Origin: an uncultured Selenomonas sp. | GTDB lineage: Bacteria > Bacillota > Negativicutes > Selenomonadales > Selenomonadaceae | Assembly: GCA_905373085.1 (NCBI GenBank) | Contig: CAJPRR010000019.1 | Location: 1-22,131, forward strand | Length of the DNA: 22,131 nt | Direction: 5' to 3' | Shown here: positions 1 to 8,678 of the stretch, one piece after another | How the letters are laid out: every line of letters begins with the position of its first letter | Numbering within the stretch: position 1 is the stretch's first letter | Program-made: the position numbers and the translations under genes | Notes under the pieces: generated by a model | Told to the model about the DNA's origin: nothing | The model's database searches: none | What the model saw: only the letters and a program-made list of their open reading frames with translations

Positions 1-11
1 TTAGCGTCAAG

Positions 12-1358
12 TCAATTTTCGGACTCTTCGCCGCTATTTTTGGGCGATTCGCCGCCCTTTTTCGCCCTCTGACGAAGCTCTCGAAGCTTCTGCCTCTTCC
101 TCGCCGCCAGTTCGTCCATGACAACGGCCTCGTCCTCTTCGTTTCCCGCGAATTCCGTGACGGCGGCGAGAGCCGCGAGAAGCCACAGGAGCATGGACGA
201 CGGGATGTTGAAGAGCACGTCGTCCGTGAGGCCGTTCAGCGCGACGGAGATGAAGGCGAGGCTGATCGCGAGCATCAGCCCTTGGCGGAAGCCCTCGCTG
301 TCGTGCACCTTCGAGAAGAAGGCCAGCCCCATCGTGCCGAAGAAGAACCACAGGAAGGATACGGCGCCGACAACGCCGATCTCCGCCGCGTAGTTCAGAT
401 ACATGTTGTGCGCGTGAACGATGAGCACGTCCGCGCCCTGCAGATAGAAGTCGTACTCGGGGTAGACCATCCAGTAAGCACCCCAGCCAATGCCGAAGAA
501 CGGATGGTCGCCGATCATGGCGAGCGTGCTTTCCCAGAGCGCGAGGCGCATTTCCGACGAGGTGTCGATGCGCGTGAACACCGACGTCACGCGGTCGAGA
601 AGCGCGGGGTCGAGGAGGAAGAGCGCGCCTGCAACGACGACGACCGCAAGCAGCACGCGCCCGTCGCGGAACATGCCGTAGAGGATGAAAATCAGGGCGA
701 TGACGAGGAACGCCATGCGTGCATACGTCATCGCGAGGCACGCCGCCAGGAGCACGAGAGCCGCGCCGAGCGCGATGCGCCGCTTCTTGTCACGCATCTT
801 CACAAAAAAGGCGAAGACAAAGCACATGGCGACATCGAGATAGCCCGCGAGGATGTTGGGGTTCTCCCACGTCGAGAAGACGCGCTTCTTGAGCTCGGGG
901 AAGGCGTCGCCGTCGACCCACTTCATCGTGCTCGTGTCGATGCCGAAGGCGAACTGGTAGAAACCGTAGAGCAGAACGAGCACGCACGAAAGGCCGAGCG
1001 CGTAGACAATCTTTCGGATGTCCTGCGACGCCCGGACGTTCTGCCCGACGAGAAGATACGTCAGAAGGTAGACGCCGACGAGGTTGTAGTAGTTGTAGAA
1101 GCTGAAGCCGCGGTCGGGCGAGGCGAAGATGGAAACCGCGCCCAAAAGCGCGAAGAGCGCGGCAGGCACGTCGTAGGGCAGTCGGCGGAAGCGGCGGCAC
1201 TCCTTGTCGACGACGAGTCGCGCGAGCCAGAAGATGACGCCGAGGAGCAGCGCCGCCGTCGCCAATGGCGGCGAGAGCGCGATGAGGAAGGCTTCGAGCA
1301 AGATGGCGTAGTAGATGCCGCCCGCAAGATAATCCGACAGGCTGTCCTTAGCCGTCAT
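12..1358 (-). CDS. O-antigen ligase / Wzy_C-family membrane protein
   Basis: The 448-residue product has about ten or more hydrophobic membrane segments and a strongly charged, Lys/Arg/Glu-rich C-terminal tail after residue ~405. The Wzy_C region is recognisable: R-L-A-L-W-E-S, then HPFFGIGWGAY, then VHAHNMYLNYAAEIGVVG. This matches the family pattern of an Arg-Trp element, P-x-x-G-x-G and H-x-x-N in the large extracytoplasmic loop. Known members (WaaL, Wzy, PglL-like) join or polymerise lipid-linked glycans at the periplasmic face of the inner membrane; which reaction applies here cannot be told from sequence. The gene starts 11 bases inside the end of folC, preceded by GGAGAGGGGGG, so it is the third gene of the valS operon and probably translationally coupled. 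A Wzy polymerase or a protein O-oligosaccharyltransferase are alternatives. Family assignment is firm; substrate is unknown. Confidence 0.85.
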   Translation of the reverse strand: MTAKDSLSDYLAGGIYYAILLEAFLIALSPPLATAALLLGVIFWLARLVVDKECRRFRRLPYDVPAALFALLGAVSIFASPDRGFSFYNYYNLVGVYLLTYLLVGQNVRASQDIRKIVYALGLSCVLVLLYGFYQFAFGIDTSTMKWVDGDAFPELKKRVFSTWENPNILAGYLDVAMCFVFAFFVKMRDKKRRIALGAALVLLAACLAMTYARMAFLVIALIFILYGMFRDGRVLLAVVVVAGALFLLDPALLDRVTSVFTRIDTSSEMRLALWESTLAMIGDHPFFGIGWGAYWMVYPEYDFYLQGADVLIVHAHNMYLNYAAEIGVVGAVSFLWFFFGTMGLAFFSKVHDSEGFRQGLMLAISLAFISVALNGLTDDVLFNIPSSMLLWLLAALAAVTEFAGNEEDEAVVMDELAARKRQKLRELRQRAKKGGESPKNSGEESEN

Positions 1359-2643
1359 GGTGCGCCCCCCTCTCCAAAAGCAGACGCCGCAAGTTCCCTA
1401 TGAGATACAAGGAGCCTGCCGCGCAGAGGATGCGCCGCCCGGCCGCCCGGTCGAGCGCACGCGAGAGCGCCGCATCCGCAGCCGGGACGACTTCGACCTC
1501 CTGCGTGATTTCCCGCGCGACGCGGGCAAGGTTCTCGGGGTCGCCCGCGCGCGAAGAAGCGGGCGGCGTGATGACGACGCAATCGTCCGCACGCACGAGC
1601 GTCCGAAGCATTGCACGATAGTCCTTGTCCTCCAAGATGCCGAGGAGCAGCACGCGCTTCTCGCCCGCGAATGCCGCGTCAAGGCTCTCCTTGAGAGCCG
1701 CCGCCCCCGCCGGGTTGTGCGCGCCGTCGACGACGATGCGCACGCCTTCGAGCGCGAAGCGCTCGAAGCGCCCCGGCCAGGCGACGGACTTCAAGGCGCG
1801 GGCGATCGTCTCGTGCGTGACGGCGCGATGCTTCTCGGCGAGAAGCATCGCCGTCCGAATGGCTAGCGCGGCGTTCTGTCGCTGGTACACGCCGCCAAGC
1901 GCGAGCGCGTAGTGCGCCGCGCCGCCGTCCTTCGATGAGAAGTCAATTCCCTCAGCACCTGCGGCCGCGCGGAAATCTTCGCCATAGGCGAAGATTTCGC
2001 TTCCCTCCTCCGCAGCCTTTCGGCGCACGACGTCGAGCGTCATTCCCTCCGCCGCCGTGACGACGGGCACGCCCCGCTTGATGACGCCCGCCTTGTGACG
2101 CGCGACGCCTTCGAGCGTGCCGCCGCAGCGGTCGGCGTGCTCCATGGCGACGTTCGTGATGACGGCGACCTCTGGGATGATGACGTTCGTCGAGTCGAGA
2201 AGGCCGCCCAGACCGACCTCGATGACGGCATAGTCGACGTGCTTTTCGGCGAAATAATAGAACGCCGCCGCCGTCAGCACCTCGAACTCCGTCGGCTGCT
2301 CCGCGCCTTCGGCGAGCATCGCGTCCGCCGCCCGCTTTGCCGCGCTGATCGTCGCCGCAAAGTCCGCCTCGCTCGCCGGCTCGCCGTCGATGACGAAGCG
2401 CTCCGTGTAGGAGATGAGATGCGGCGAGGTGTAGAGTCCCGTCCTAAAGCCCGACTCCGTCAAAATCGCCGCCGTCATGGCGCTGACCGAGCCCTTGCCG
2501 TTCGTGCCTGTGACGTGCACCGTCCTGTATCGCCTTTCGGGGTGTCCGAGCAGCTCCGTGAGCCGCTCGATGCGCGAAAGGCCGAGCTTCGAGCCGAATA
2601 CGTTGAGACTTTCGAGGTAAGAAAGACTTTCCTTGTAGTCCAT
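1348..2643 (-). CDS. folC: bifunctional folylpolyglutamate synthase / dihydrofolate synthase
   Basis: This Mur-ligase-family cytoplasmic enzyme adds glutamate to folates and/or to dihydropteroate using ATP. The 431-residue length is normal. Visible motifs in order: P-loop TGTNGKGS at 45-52, TSPHLISYTERF at 74-85, the metal/ligand region HADRCGGTLEGVARHKAG at ~169-186, WPGRFE at 289-294, and DGAHNPAG at 306-313. The start is supported by AAGGTGG a few bases upstream, and it lies 13 bases after the valS stop, so the two are co-transcribed. One oddity is that the conserved EVGLGGR(L/F)D(A/S)TN motif reads EVGLGGLLDSTN (about 142-153), with Leu in place of Arg. The reading frame is otherwise intact. 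Whether it has both activities or only FPGS activity cannot be decided here. Confidence 0.95.
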   Translation of the reverse strand: MDYKESLSYLESLNVFGSKLGLSRIERLTELLGHPERRYRTVHVTGTNGKGSVSAMTAAILTESGFRTGLYTSPHLISYTERFVIDGEPASEADFAATISAAKRAADAMLAEGAEQPTEFEVLTAAAFYYFAEKHVDYAVIEVGLGGLLDSTNVIIPEVAVITNVAMEHADRCGGTLEGVARHKAGVIKRGVPVVTAAEGMTLDVVRRKAAEEGSEIFAYGEDFRAAAGAEGIDFSSKDGGAAHYALALGGVYQRQNAALAIRTAMLLAEKHRAVTHETIARALKSVAWPGRFERFALEGVRIVVDGAHNPAGAAALKESLDAAFAGEKRVLLLGILEDKDYRAMLRTLVRADDCVVITPPASSRAGDPENLARVAREITQEVEVVPAADAALSRALDRAAGRRILCAAGSLYLIGNLRRLLLERGAHHDG

Positions 2644-2656
2644 TTCCCCACCTTCC

Positions 2657-5317
2657 TCAGAGTTTCGCCAGATAGGTGAGGCGCTCTTCGACGGCCTTCT
2701 TCTTCTCCTTCGCCGCTTCGAGCTTCTCGCGCTCCTTTTCCACGACGGCGGGCGGCGCTTTCTTGACGAAGCCCTCGTTCGCGAGCTTGCCGCCGAGGCG
2801 CTTCTCCTCGCCGACGAGGTTCGCCAATTCTTTTTCCAGACGCGCCTTTTCCTTCTCGACGTCGATGAGCCCCCTCAAAGGCAGATAGACCTCGACGCCC
2901 GAAACGATCGCCGCCATGGCGTTCTCGGGCTTCGCCGCGCCGTCCTCCAAGACGGTCAGAGGCTCCGCCCAAGAGAGTGCGGCGAAGTACGCGGCGTGCG
3001 CGGCGAATACGGGCGCGAGCGCCTTGTCCGCAAAGTGCAAAATGACCTCGCTCCTCTTTCCCGGCGCGGCCCCGACCTCAGCACGCATGTTGCGGATGCG
3101 CACGATTGTTTCCATGATGCTCGCCATCTCGCGCTCCGCCGCCTCGTCGACGAGACTCTCGTCCGCCTCGGGCCACGGCGCGATCATGACGCTCCTGCCT
3201 TCATGCGGCACGCGCTGCCAAATCTCCTCCGTGAGGAACGGCATGAAGGGATGCAGCAGGCGAAGCGTGCGCTCCAAGACGTACGAGAGGACATACTCTG
3301 CCGTCTTCTTCGAGCGCTCGCCCGCCGCATCTTTGTCATAGAGCCGCGCTTTTGCCAGCTCGATATACCAGTCGCAGAACTCGCTCCAGATAAACTCGTA
3401 GATCATGCGCCCCGCTTCGCCCAGCTCGAACTTCTCAAGGTTCTGCGTCACGCCCGCCGCCGTCTTCTGGCAGCGCGACAAGATCCAACGGTCGGCGAGC
3501 GTATAGTCCTCCGCCGTCGGAGTGAAGCCCGCATCGAAGTCCTCCAAATTCATGAGCATGAAGCGCGAGGCGTTCCACAGCTTGTTCGCGAAATTTCGCG
3601 CCGCCTCGACGCGCTCCCAGTAGAAGCGCATGTCGTTGCCCGGCGTGTTGCCCGTAATGAGCATGAAGCGCAGGGTGTCCGCGCCATACTTGTCGATGAC
3701 CTCGACGGGATCGATGCCGTTGCCGAGCGACTTCGACATCTTGCGCCCCTCGCTGTCGCGCACGAGTCCATGGATGAATACGTGGCGGAAAGGGATGTCC
3801 TTGCCGAACTCCAAGCCCATCATGACCATGCGTGCGACCCAGAAGAAGATGATGTCATAGCCCGTCACGAGAACGCTCGTCGGGTAGAACTGCTTGAGCT
3901 CGGGCGTCTCCTCGGGCCAGCCCATCGTCTCGAACGGCCAGAGTCCCGAGCTGAACCATGTGTCGAGCACGTCCTCATCTTGGTGCAGATGATGGCCGCC
4001 GCACTTCGGGCAGGTCTCGACATCTTCGCGCGAGACGACCGTCTCCTTGCAGTCTTCGCAATACCACGCGGGGATGCGATGCCCCCACCAGAGCTGGCGT
4101 GAGATGCACCAGTCGCGGATGTTTTCAAGCCAGTTTGCATAGATCTTCGTAAAGCGCTCGGGCACGAACTTGATGCGGCCGTCCTGCACCGCCTCGATCG
4201 CGGGCGCAGCCAGGCTCTCCATCTTCACGAACCACTGCTTGGAGACGAGCGGCTCGACCGTCGTATGGCAGCGCGAGCAGTGGCCGACGGCGTGCTCGTG
4301 TTCCTCTGTGGAGACGAGAACGCCCGCCTCTTCGAGATCCTTGACGAGCATCTTGCGGCACTCGTAGCGGTCGAGTCCCGCGTACTTGCCGAGACCTTCC
4401 GACATCGTGCCGTCATTTTCTATGACGCGCACCTGCGGCAGGTCATGACGCAGACCCATTTCGAAGTCGTTCGGATCGTGCGCAGGCGTGACCTTGACCG
4501 CGCCCGTACCGAAGGCGGGATCGACGTACTCGTCAGCAAAGATGGGAATCGGGCGGTTGACGATGGGCAGGATGACGTTCCTGCCGACGAGATCCTTGTA
4601 GCGTGCATCATCGGGGTGCACGGCGATTCCCGTATCGCCGAACATCGTCTCCGGGCGCGTCGTCGCGATCTCGACATAGCCTTCGCCGTCCTCGAAAGCA
4701 TAGCGCAGATGCCAGAGATGACCCGCTTCCGTCTCGTGCTCGACTTCGATGTCCGAGAGTGCCGTATTGCACGACGGGCACCAGTTCGTAATGCGCGTCC
4801 CCTGATAGATCAGCCCCTTCTCGTAAAGGCTCACGAAGACCTCGCGCACGGCGCGCGAGCAGCCCTCGTCCATCGTGAAGCGCTCGCGCGCCCAGTCGCA
4901 CGAAGAGCCGAGCGTTCGGAGCTGATACATGATGCGACTGCCGTACTCCTCCTTCCACTGCCAGACGCGCTCCGTGAACTTCTCGCGTCCGAGTTCGTAA
5001 CGGTTCGTGCCCTCTGCGCGAAGCGCCGCCTCCACCTTTGCCTGCGTCGCGATGCCCGCATGGTCGCAGCCCGGCATCCAAAGAGTATTATAGCCCTGCA
5101 TGCGCCGCCAGCGGATCAGGATGTCCTGCAAGGTTTCGTCGAGCGCGTGCCCCATGTGCAGCTGCCCCGTCACATTGGGCGGCGGAATCACGATGGAAAA
5201 CGGCTTCTTGCCCTCCTCGGGTTCGGCATGAAAGAGATCGTTCTTCTCCCAGAACTCATACCATTTCTTCTCAAACGACTGCGGCTCATAAACCTTCGGG
5301 ATATTGTCCTTTGCCAT
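2657..5317 (-). CDS. valS: valyl-tRNA synthetase
   Basis: This class I aminoacyl-tRNA synthetase charges tRNA-Val in the cytoplasm; at 886 residues it is the normal full length. Motifs: HIGH-type HMGH at 54-57 within PPPNVTGQLHMGHALD, the CP1 editing domain with ATTRPETMFGD at ~218-228 and GTGAVKVTPAHD at ~270-281, Cys pairs at 180/183, 348/351, 420/423 and 436/439 that may bind zinc, KMSKS at 526-530, and a C-terminal Lys/Glu-rich coiled coil over the last ~65 residues typical of ValRS. The reading frame stays open 53 codons further upstream through the T-box leader. The chosen ATG is the one followed by AKDNIPKVYEPQ and preceded by TGGAGGG at 7-base spacing. It is the first gene of the valS-folC-ligase operon. 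Confidence 0.97.
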   Translation of the reverse strand: MAKDNIPKVYEPQSFEKKWYEFWEKNDLFHAEPEEGKKPFSIVIPPPNVTGQLHMGHALDETLQDILIRWRRMQGYNTLWMPGCDHAGIATQAKVEAALRAEGTNRYELGREKFTERVWQWKEEYGSRIMYQLRTLGSSCDWARERFTMDEGCSRAVREVFVSLYEKGLIYQGTRITNWCPSCNTALSDIEVEHETEAGHLWHLRYAFEDGEGYVEIATTRPETMFGDTGIAVHPDDARYKDLVGRNVILPIVNRPIPIFADEYVDPAFGTGAVKVTPAHDPNDFEMGLRHDLPQVRVIENDGTMSEGLGKYAGLDRYECRKMLVKDLEEAGVLVSTEEHEHAVGHCSRCHTTVEPLVSKQWFVKMESLAAPAIEAVQDGRIKFVPERFTKIYANWLENIRDWCISRQLWWGHRIPAWYCEDCKETVVSREDVETCPKCGGHHLHQDEDVLDTWFSSGLWPFETMGWPEETPELKQFYPTSVLVTGYDIIFFWVARMVMMGLEFGKDIPFRHVFIHGLVRDSEGRKMSKSLGNGIDPVEVIDKYGADTLRFMLITGNTPGNDMRFYWERVEAARNFANKLWNASRFMLMNLEDFDAGFTPTAEDYTLADRWILSRCQKTAAGVTQNLEKFELGEAGRMIYEFIWSEFCDWYIELAKARLYDKDAAGERSKKTAEYVLSYVLERTLRLLHPFMPFLTEEIWQRVPHEGRSVMIAPWPEADESLVDEAAEREMASIMETIVRIRNMRAEVGAAPGKRSEVILHFADKALAPVFAAHAAYFAALSWAEPLTVLEDGAAKPENAMAAIVSGVEVYLPLRGLIDVEKEKARLEKELANLVGEEKRLGGKLANEGFVKKAPPAVVEKEREKLEAAKEKKKAVEERLTYLAKL

Positions 5318-5688
5318 GAAAAACCCTCCATACATGTCGTATTGACGCGAAAGTCCCCTGCAGGAAACGCAGACCGCTGCAAGGAGAAATCCCCGCAGCC
5401 CGCATGAAGCTTCCCGCAAACAAAAATAAAGCTCTCCCGTCCGAAAGGACGGAAGAGCCTGCTTCCGTGGTACCACCTAACTTCCCGCAAGGCGAAACGC
5501 CCTGCAGCTCCAAGGCATAACGCCGCCGCCGCGCCCGCGCCTACGCACCGAACAGCAAAATGCGCCATGCGGCTTCAGCCCGAAAGCTCCGAAGCGACCT
5601 TCCACCGCCCGCCGCAGGGATTCTCACCGGCCATCCCCTCTCTGAAGCGGCGCTTGCAGCGTACTCCTCTTCCTCATCGCCTTTGTCG
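5318..5688 (-). promoter_or_regulatory. T-box leader of valS (tRNA-Val sensing)
   Basis: The transcript upstream of valS carries the T-box motif AGGTGGTACCACGG (5466-5478 on the complement), immediately followed by an intrinsic terminator. This is the standard arrangement in which uncharged tRNA stabilises an antiterminator. The TGGT of the T-box would pair with a tRNA ending ACCA, as expected for a discriminator A. In the upstream stem I region, GAGGAGTA (loop-E/AGTA-like) and GGGGATGGCCGGTGAGAATC are seen. GAAGGTCGC contains a candidate GUC (Val) specifier at 5596-5598. Known role of the class: valS is induced when charged tRNA-Val is low. The exact 5' end and the specifier assignment are inferred. 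Confidence 0.9.
5421..5458 (-). terminator. T-box intrinsic terminator
   Basis: A 12-bp stem, GCTCTTCCGTCC / GGACGGGAGAGC with one G-T pair, has a TTTC loop and is followed on the minus strand by TTTATTTTTG. It directly follows the T-box motif and would be the OFF state of the valS leader. Confidence 0.92.
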
Positions 5689-5693
5689 ACAAA

Positions 5694-5722
5694 AGGATAC
5701 CATAAGAACGGCATTTTGGCAA
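5694..5722 (-). promoter_or_regulatory. valS operon promoter
   Basis: Minus-strand TTGCCA (5717-5722), a 17-base spacer and TATCCT (5694-5699) form a sigma-A-type promoter. It lies about 20 bases past the stop of the chemoreceptor gene, and would start transcription near 5688, giving a leader of about 370 nt before valS. Confidence 0.7.
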
Positions 5723-5739
5723 GATGCGGCGGGATGCGG

Positions 5740-6546
5740 CTCTCAAAGTCGGAACTTCGCGACCCCCTGCTTGAGCTGCTGCGCCAGCTCCGCGAGCGTA
5801 TGGCTCGCGGCCGCGATCTCCTCGGCGGACGCCGCCTGCTCCTCGGAGACGGCGGACACGTCCGTCGCTTTCTGCTGCACGGCGTGCGACAGGCTGCTGA
5901 CCTTTTCCACTGTATCGACTGTGCTCCGGCAGTCCTTTTCGAGCGTTCCCGTGATCGCCCCGACTTTCGCGACCTGTTCAAGCATGGCGCGGATGGCGGC
6001 AGCGATGCTCTCGAACTTCTCGTCGGCGGCGCGGACTTCTTCCACGCTCTCCTTGACCTCTTCGTCCTGCGCCTTCGTCAGCGAGAAGGCGCTCTTGATC
6101 TGCGCGGCGTTCTTGCCGATGACCGCGCTGATCTCCTGCGCCGCCTGCTCGCTCTGCTCGGCGAGCTTTCTGACTTCGTCGGCGACGACGGCGAAGCCCT
6201 TGCCCTGCTCGCCCGCACGCGCCGCCTCGATCGCGGCATTCAGCGCTAGGAGCTTCGTCTGCCCCGCGATGTTCGTGATGACCTCGTTGATCTCCGCGAT
6301 GTTCTTTGAGCCGTCGTAGAGGCTCTGCACGGCTTCGCCGACCTTTACGGAATTTGCCGCGAGGCTGTCGACGCCCGCGACCGCCTTTTCCAGCACGGCG
6401 CGGCCCTCGCGCGTCGCCTCGGCCGTCGTCTCAGCGACCTTCGTTGAGTCGTCGACAACCTTGGCGATGTCCGCAGTCTGCTCGCCCATCTTGTGCGCGA
6501 CCTCGTTCGCCATCTCCGCGATGTCGCTCTGCTCTGCCGCACGTTC
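5740..6546 (-). repeat. long near-identical direct repeat, copy 1 (chemoreceptor signalling domain)
   Basis: Comparing base by base with 7872-8678 (offset 2132), I see two differences (5760 and 5791) and then none over the ~755 bases to 6546. Divergence begins abruptly at 6547 and increases toward the sensor domain. The identity includes third codon positions and stops right at the stop codon on the other side. Confidence 0.93.
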
Positions 6547-7713
6547 CGCTATATCGACGACGGCTTCCGCCGCTGACTGCGACGCGTTCGCCGTCTGCGT
6601 CGAGCTTGCCGTCAGCGCCTCGGACGATGTGAGCACCTGATCGGCGGCCTTCGCAGTTCCCTCGACCATCTTCCGAAGCGTCGCGACCATTTCGCTCGAA
6701 CTCGTCTGCAGCACGCCGATCTCATCGCCGCGATCGCTCGCAGGCAATTTATGCGTGAGATCGCCCTTGGCGATGAAGCCCATCGTCTCGGACAAGATTT
6801 CGATCGGCGAGATCATGCCCGTGAGGAAGTAGTAGACGATGCCGCTCAAAAGCGCGAGCGCGACGAGGCAGATGACAACGGTGGCGTAGAGCATCTTCGT
6901 CACTGCGGCGAACGCCTCGGTCTGCGGCACCTCGATGACGACGTGCCAGCCCGTCGAAGGAACCGGCACCGTCTGATAGAACTTCTGCACGCCCTCGAAC
7001 TCTTCTTCGAGCATCTGCGGCTTGTCGGACGTGAACTTCGCGGCAAGCTCCTTGTACTTGCCGCCGTCCATCTCCGCAAGCGGCTCGTCGTCAATCTGGA
7101 ACTTCTTATGATAAATGAACTCGCTCTGCGGTCCCAAGACAACGATCGATCCGTGCTCGCCGACCTTGACGTCCTTGAGCATCCCCGTCAGAGATTCCAC
7201 CGAAACGTCCGTGCCGATGACGGCAACAAGCTCGCCGTTTCTGCCGCGCACCGCCTTGCTCAGCGTCACGATGATCGCGCCGTCCGCCGCGTTCTTGTAA
7301 ACATCGGAGAACTGCACGCCGTCGGAAGAGGCCGCGCTCTTGTACCAGTCGCGCGTGCGCGGATCCCATGCGGGCGGATACTCCTGGCTCGTCACATGCG
7401 AGCCGTCGGGACGCCCGACGAGGAAGCCGTAGACGCCGTTGCAGCGCCCCAGCTCGTCGACTGTCCCCTGCAGCGCCTCATTCGCCGGCATGACGTCCGT
7501 CCAGCTCGTGCCGAGAGCCGTCAAGAGTGCTGCCTGCTCGCGAATATTGCCGTCGATCTCCTCAGCGTAGTGATTGGCTCGCTGCTCCATGCCGACCTCC
7601 GTCGCCGCCTTGAGACCTGCGCTCGCCATCATGTAGATGACGGCTCCCATGACGACGAACACGAAAAGCAGCGGCAGCCCGATGCTCAACATCATCTTAG
7701 GTTTAAGTTTCAT
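5743..7713 (-). CDS. methyl-accepting chemotaxis protein with dCache sensor (first of tandem pair)
   Basis: This 656-residue transmembrane chemoreceptor would signal to CheA/CheW. Residues ~7-33 form TM1, ~35-270 a periplasmic double-Cache domain containing DPRTRDWYKSA (117-127), ~275-298 TM2, ~300-350 HAMP, and the rest a coiled-coil signalling domain with the conserved tip INEVITNIAGQTKLLALNAA. There is no CheR-binding pentapeptide; the protein ends KFRL. The start with MKLKPK is chosen because AAGGAGG lies 6 bases before it; an in-frame ATG 17 codons upstream falls inside a leader hairpin. In the amino-acid-binding pattern of dCache_1 domains, R121, W123, Y124 and D169 are present, but the position five before the Arg is Trp116 rather than Tyr. 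The ligand is unknown. The downstream copy in transcription order of a tandem duplication, it shares a nearly identical signalling half with the gene at 7875-9842. Confidence 0.93.
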   Translation of the reverse strand: MKLKPKMMLSIGLPLLFVFVVMGAVIYMMASAGLKAATEVGMEQRANHYAEEIDGNIREQAALLTALGTSWTDVMPANEALQGTVDELGRCNGVYGFLVGRPDGSHVTSQEYPPAWDPRTRDWYKSAASSDGVQFSDVYKNAADGAIIVTLSKAVRGRNGELVAVIGTDVSVESLTGMLKDVKVGEHGSIVVLGPQSEFIYHKKFQIDDEPLAEMDGGKYKELAAKFTSDKPQMLEEEFEGVQKFYQTVPVPSTGWHVVIEVPQTEAFAAVTKMLYATVVICLVALALLSGIVYYFLTGMISPIEILSETMGFIAKGDLTHKLPASDRGDEIGVLQTSSSEMVATLRKMVEGTAKAADQVLTSSEALTASSTQTANASQSAAEAVVDIAERAAEQSDIAEMANEVAHKMGEQTADIAKVVDDSTKVAETTAEATREGRAVLEKAVAGVDSLAANSVKVGEAVQSLYDGSKNIAEINEVITNIAGQTKLLALNAAIEAARAGEQGKGFAVVADEVRKLAEQSEQAAQEISAVIGKNAAQIKSAFSLTKAQDEEVKESVEEVRAADEKFESIAAAIRAMLEQVAKVGAITGTLEKDCRSTVDTVEKVSSLSHAVQQKATDVSAVSEEQAASAEEIAAASHTLAELAQQLKQGVAKFRL

Positions 7714-7734
7714 GTCATTCCTCCTTGCTCTGCA

Positions 7735-7799
7735 CCGAAACTCCGTTTCGGCTATCCCCTGCATGAGAAAAGGGATGCGCCGGCATCCCTTTTCTCATG
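7735..7799 (-). other. two tandem leader hairpins upstream of first chemoreceptor gene
   Basis: A perfect 17-bp inverted repeat (CATGAGAAAAGGGATGC, 7762-7778, with 7783-7799) has a 4-base loop. It is followed on the minus strand by a 7-bp hairpin (7735-7741 with 7745-7751) ending about 15 bases before the ribosome binding site. No U-run follows on the minus strand, so a normal terminator is unlikely. A role in mRNA processing or stability between the two receptor genes is possible. The GGGATGC/GCATCCC core is also present upstream of the second receptor gene. Confidence 0.6.
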
Positions 7800-7805
7800 G
7801 TTCCT

Positions 7806-7819
7806 TATTCTTTTATCGT
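7806..7819 (-). promoter_or_regulatory. shared block ACGATAAAAGAATA, possible flagellar sigma -10
   Basis: The 14-base block ACGATAAAAGAATA occurs here and at 9943-9956, about 100 bases before each chemoreceptor gene. CGATAA resembles the -10 of sigma-28/SigD promoters (GCCGATAA), which often drive chemoreceptor genes. The -35 fit (AAAA at 15 bases) is only fair, so this is a candidate. Confidence 0.35.
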
Positions 7820-7871
7820 CATTTTTATAGTTTTCTTTTGAGATGAAAAACCTATCTTTCCTCGTCCTTTT

Positions 7872-8678
7872 CTCTCAAAGTCGGAACTTCGAGACCCCCT
7901 GCTTGAGCTGCTGCGCCAGCTCTGCGAGCGTATGGCTCGCGGCCGCGATCTCCTCGGCGGACGCCGCCTGCTCCTCGGAGACGGCGGACACGTCCGTCGC
8001 TTTCTGCTGCACGGCGTGCGACAGGCTGCTGACCTTTTCCACTGTATCGACTGTGCTCCGGCAGTCCTTTTCGAGCGTTCCCGTGATCGCCCCGACTTTC
8101 GCGACCTGTTCAAGCATGGCGCGGATGGCGGCAGCGATGCTCTCGAACTTCTCGTCGGCGGCGCGGACTTCTTCCACGCTCTCCTTGACCTCTTCGTCCT
8201 GCGCCTTCGTCAGCGAGAAGGCGCTCTTGATCTGCGCGGCGTTCTTGCCGATGACCGCGCTGATCTCCTGCGCCGCCTGCTCGCTCTGCTCGGCGAGCTT
8301 TCTGACTTCGTCGGCGACGACGGCGAAGCCCTTGCCCTGCTCGCCCGCACGCGCCGCCTCGATCGCGGCATTCAGCGCTAGGAGCTTCGTCTGCCCCGCG
8401 ATGTTCGTGATGACCTCGTTGATCTCCGCGATGTTCTTTGAGCCGTCGTAGAGGCTCTGCACGGCTTCGCCGACCTTTACGGAATTTGCCGCGAGGCTGT
8501 CGACGCCCGCGACCGCCTTTTCCAGCACGGCGCGGCCCTCGCGCGTCGCCTCGGCCGTCGTCTCAGCGACCTTCGTTGAGTCGTCGACAACCTTGGCGAT
8601 GTCCGCAGTCTGCTCGCCCATCTTGTGCGCGACCTCGTTCGCCATCTCCGCGATGTCGCTCTGCTCTGCCGCACGTTC
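7872..8678 (-). repeat. long near-identical direct repeat, copy 2 (chemoreceptor signalling domain)
   Basis: This is the partner of 5740-6546, at a constant offset of 2132 bases. The repeat covers the signalling half of the receptor and its stop codon; flanking sequence beyond the stop is unrelated. Confidence 0.93.

Noticed and set aside
282..1403. Long plus-strand open frame of 373 codons opposite the O-antigen ligase gene
   Set aside because: It lies antisense to a well-supported membrane protein gene, and its His/Arg/Glu-rich composition is typical of GC-rich antisense frames.
2996..5407. Two long plus-strand open frames opposite valS
   Set aside because: They are antisense shadows of a gene with all class I synthetase motifs; no domains are visible.
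5318..5476. In-frame 53-codon N-terminal extension of valS
   Set aside because: It translates the T-box terminator and antiterminator; a proper ribosome site lies before the later ATG at 5317.
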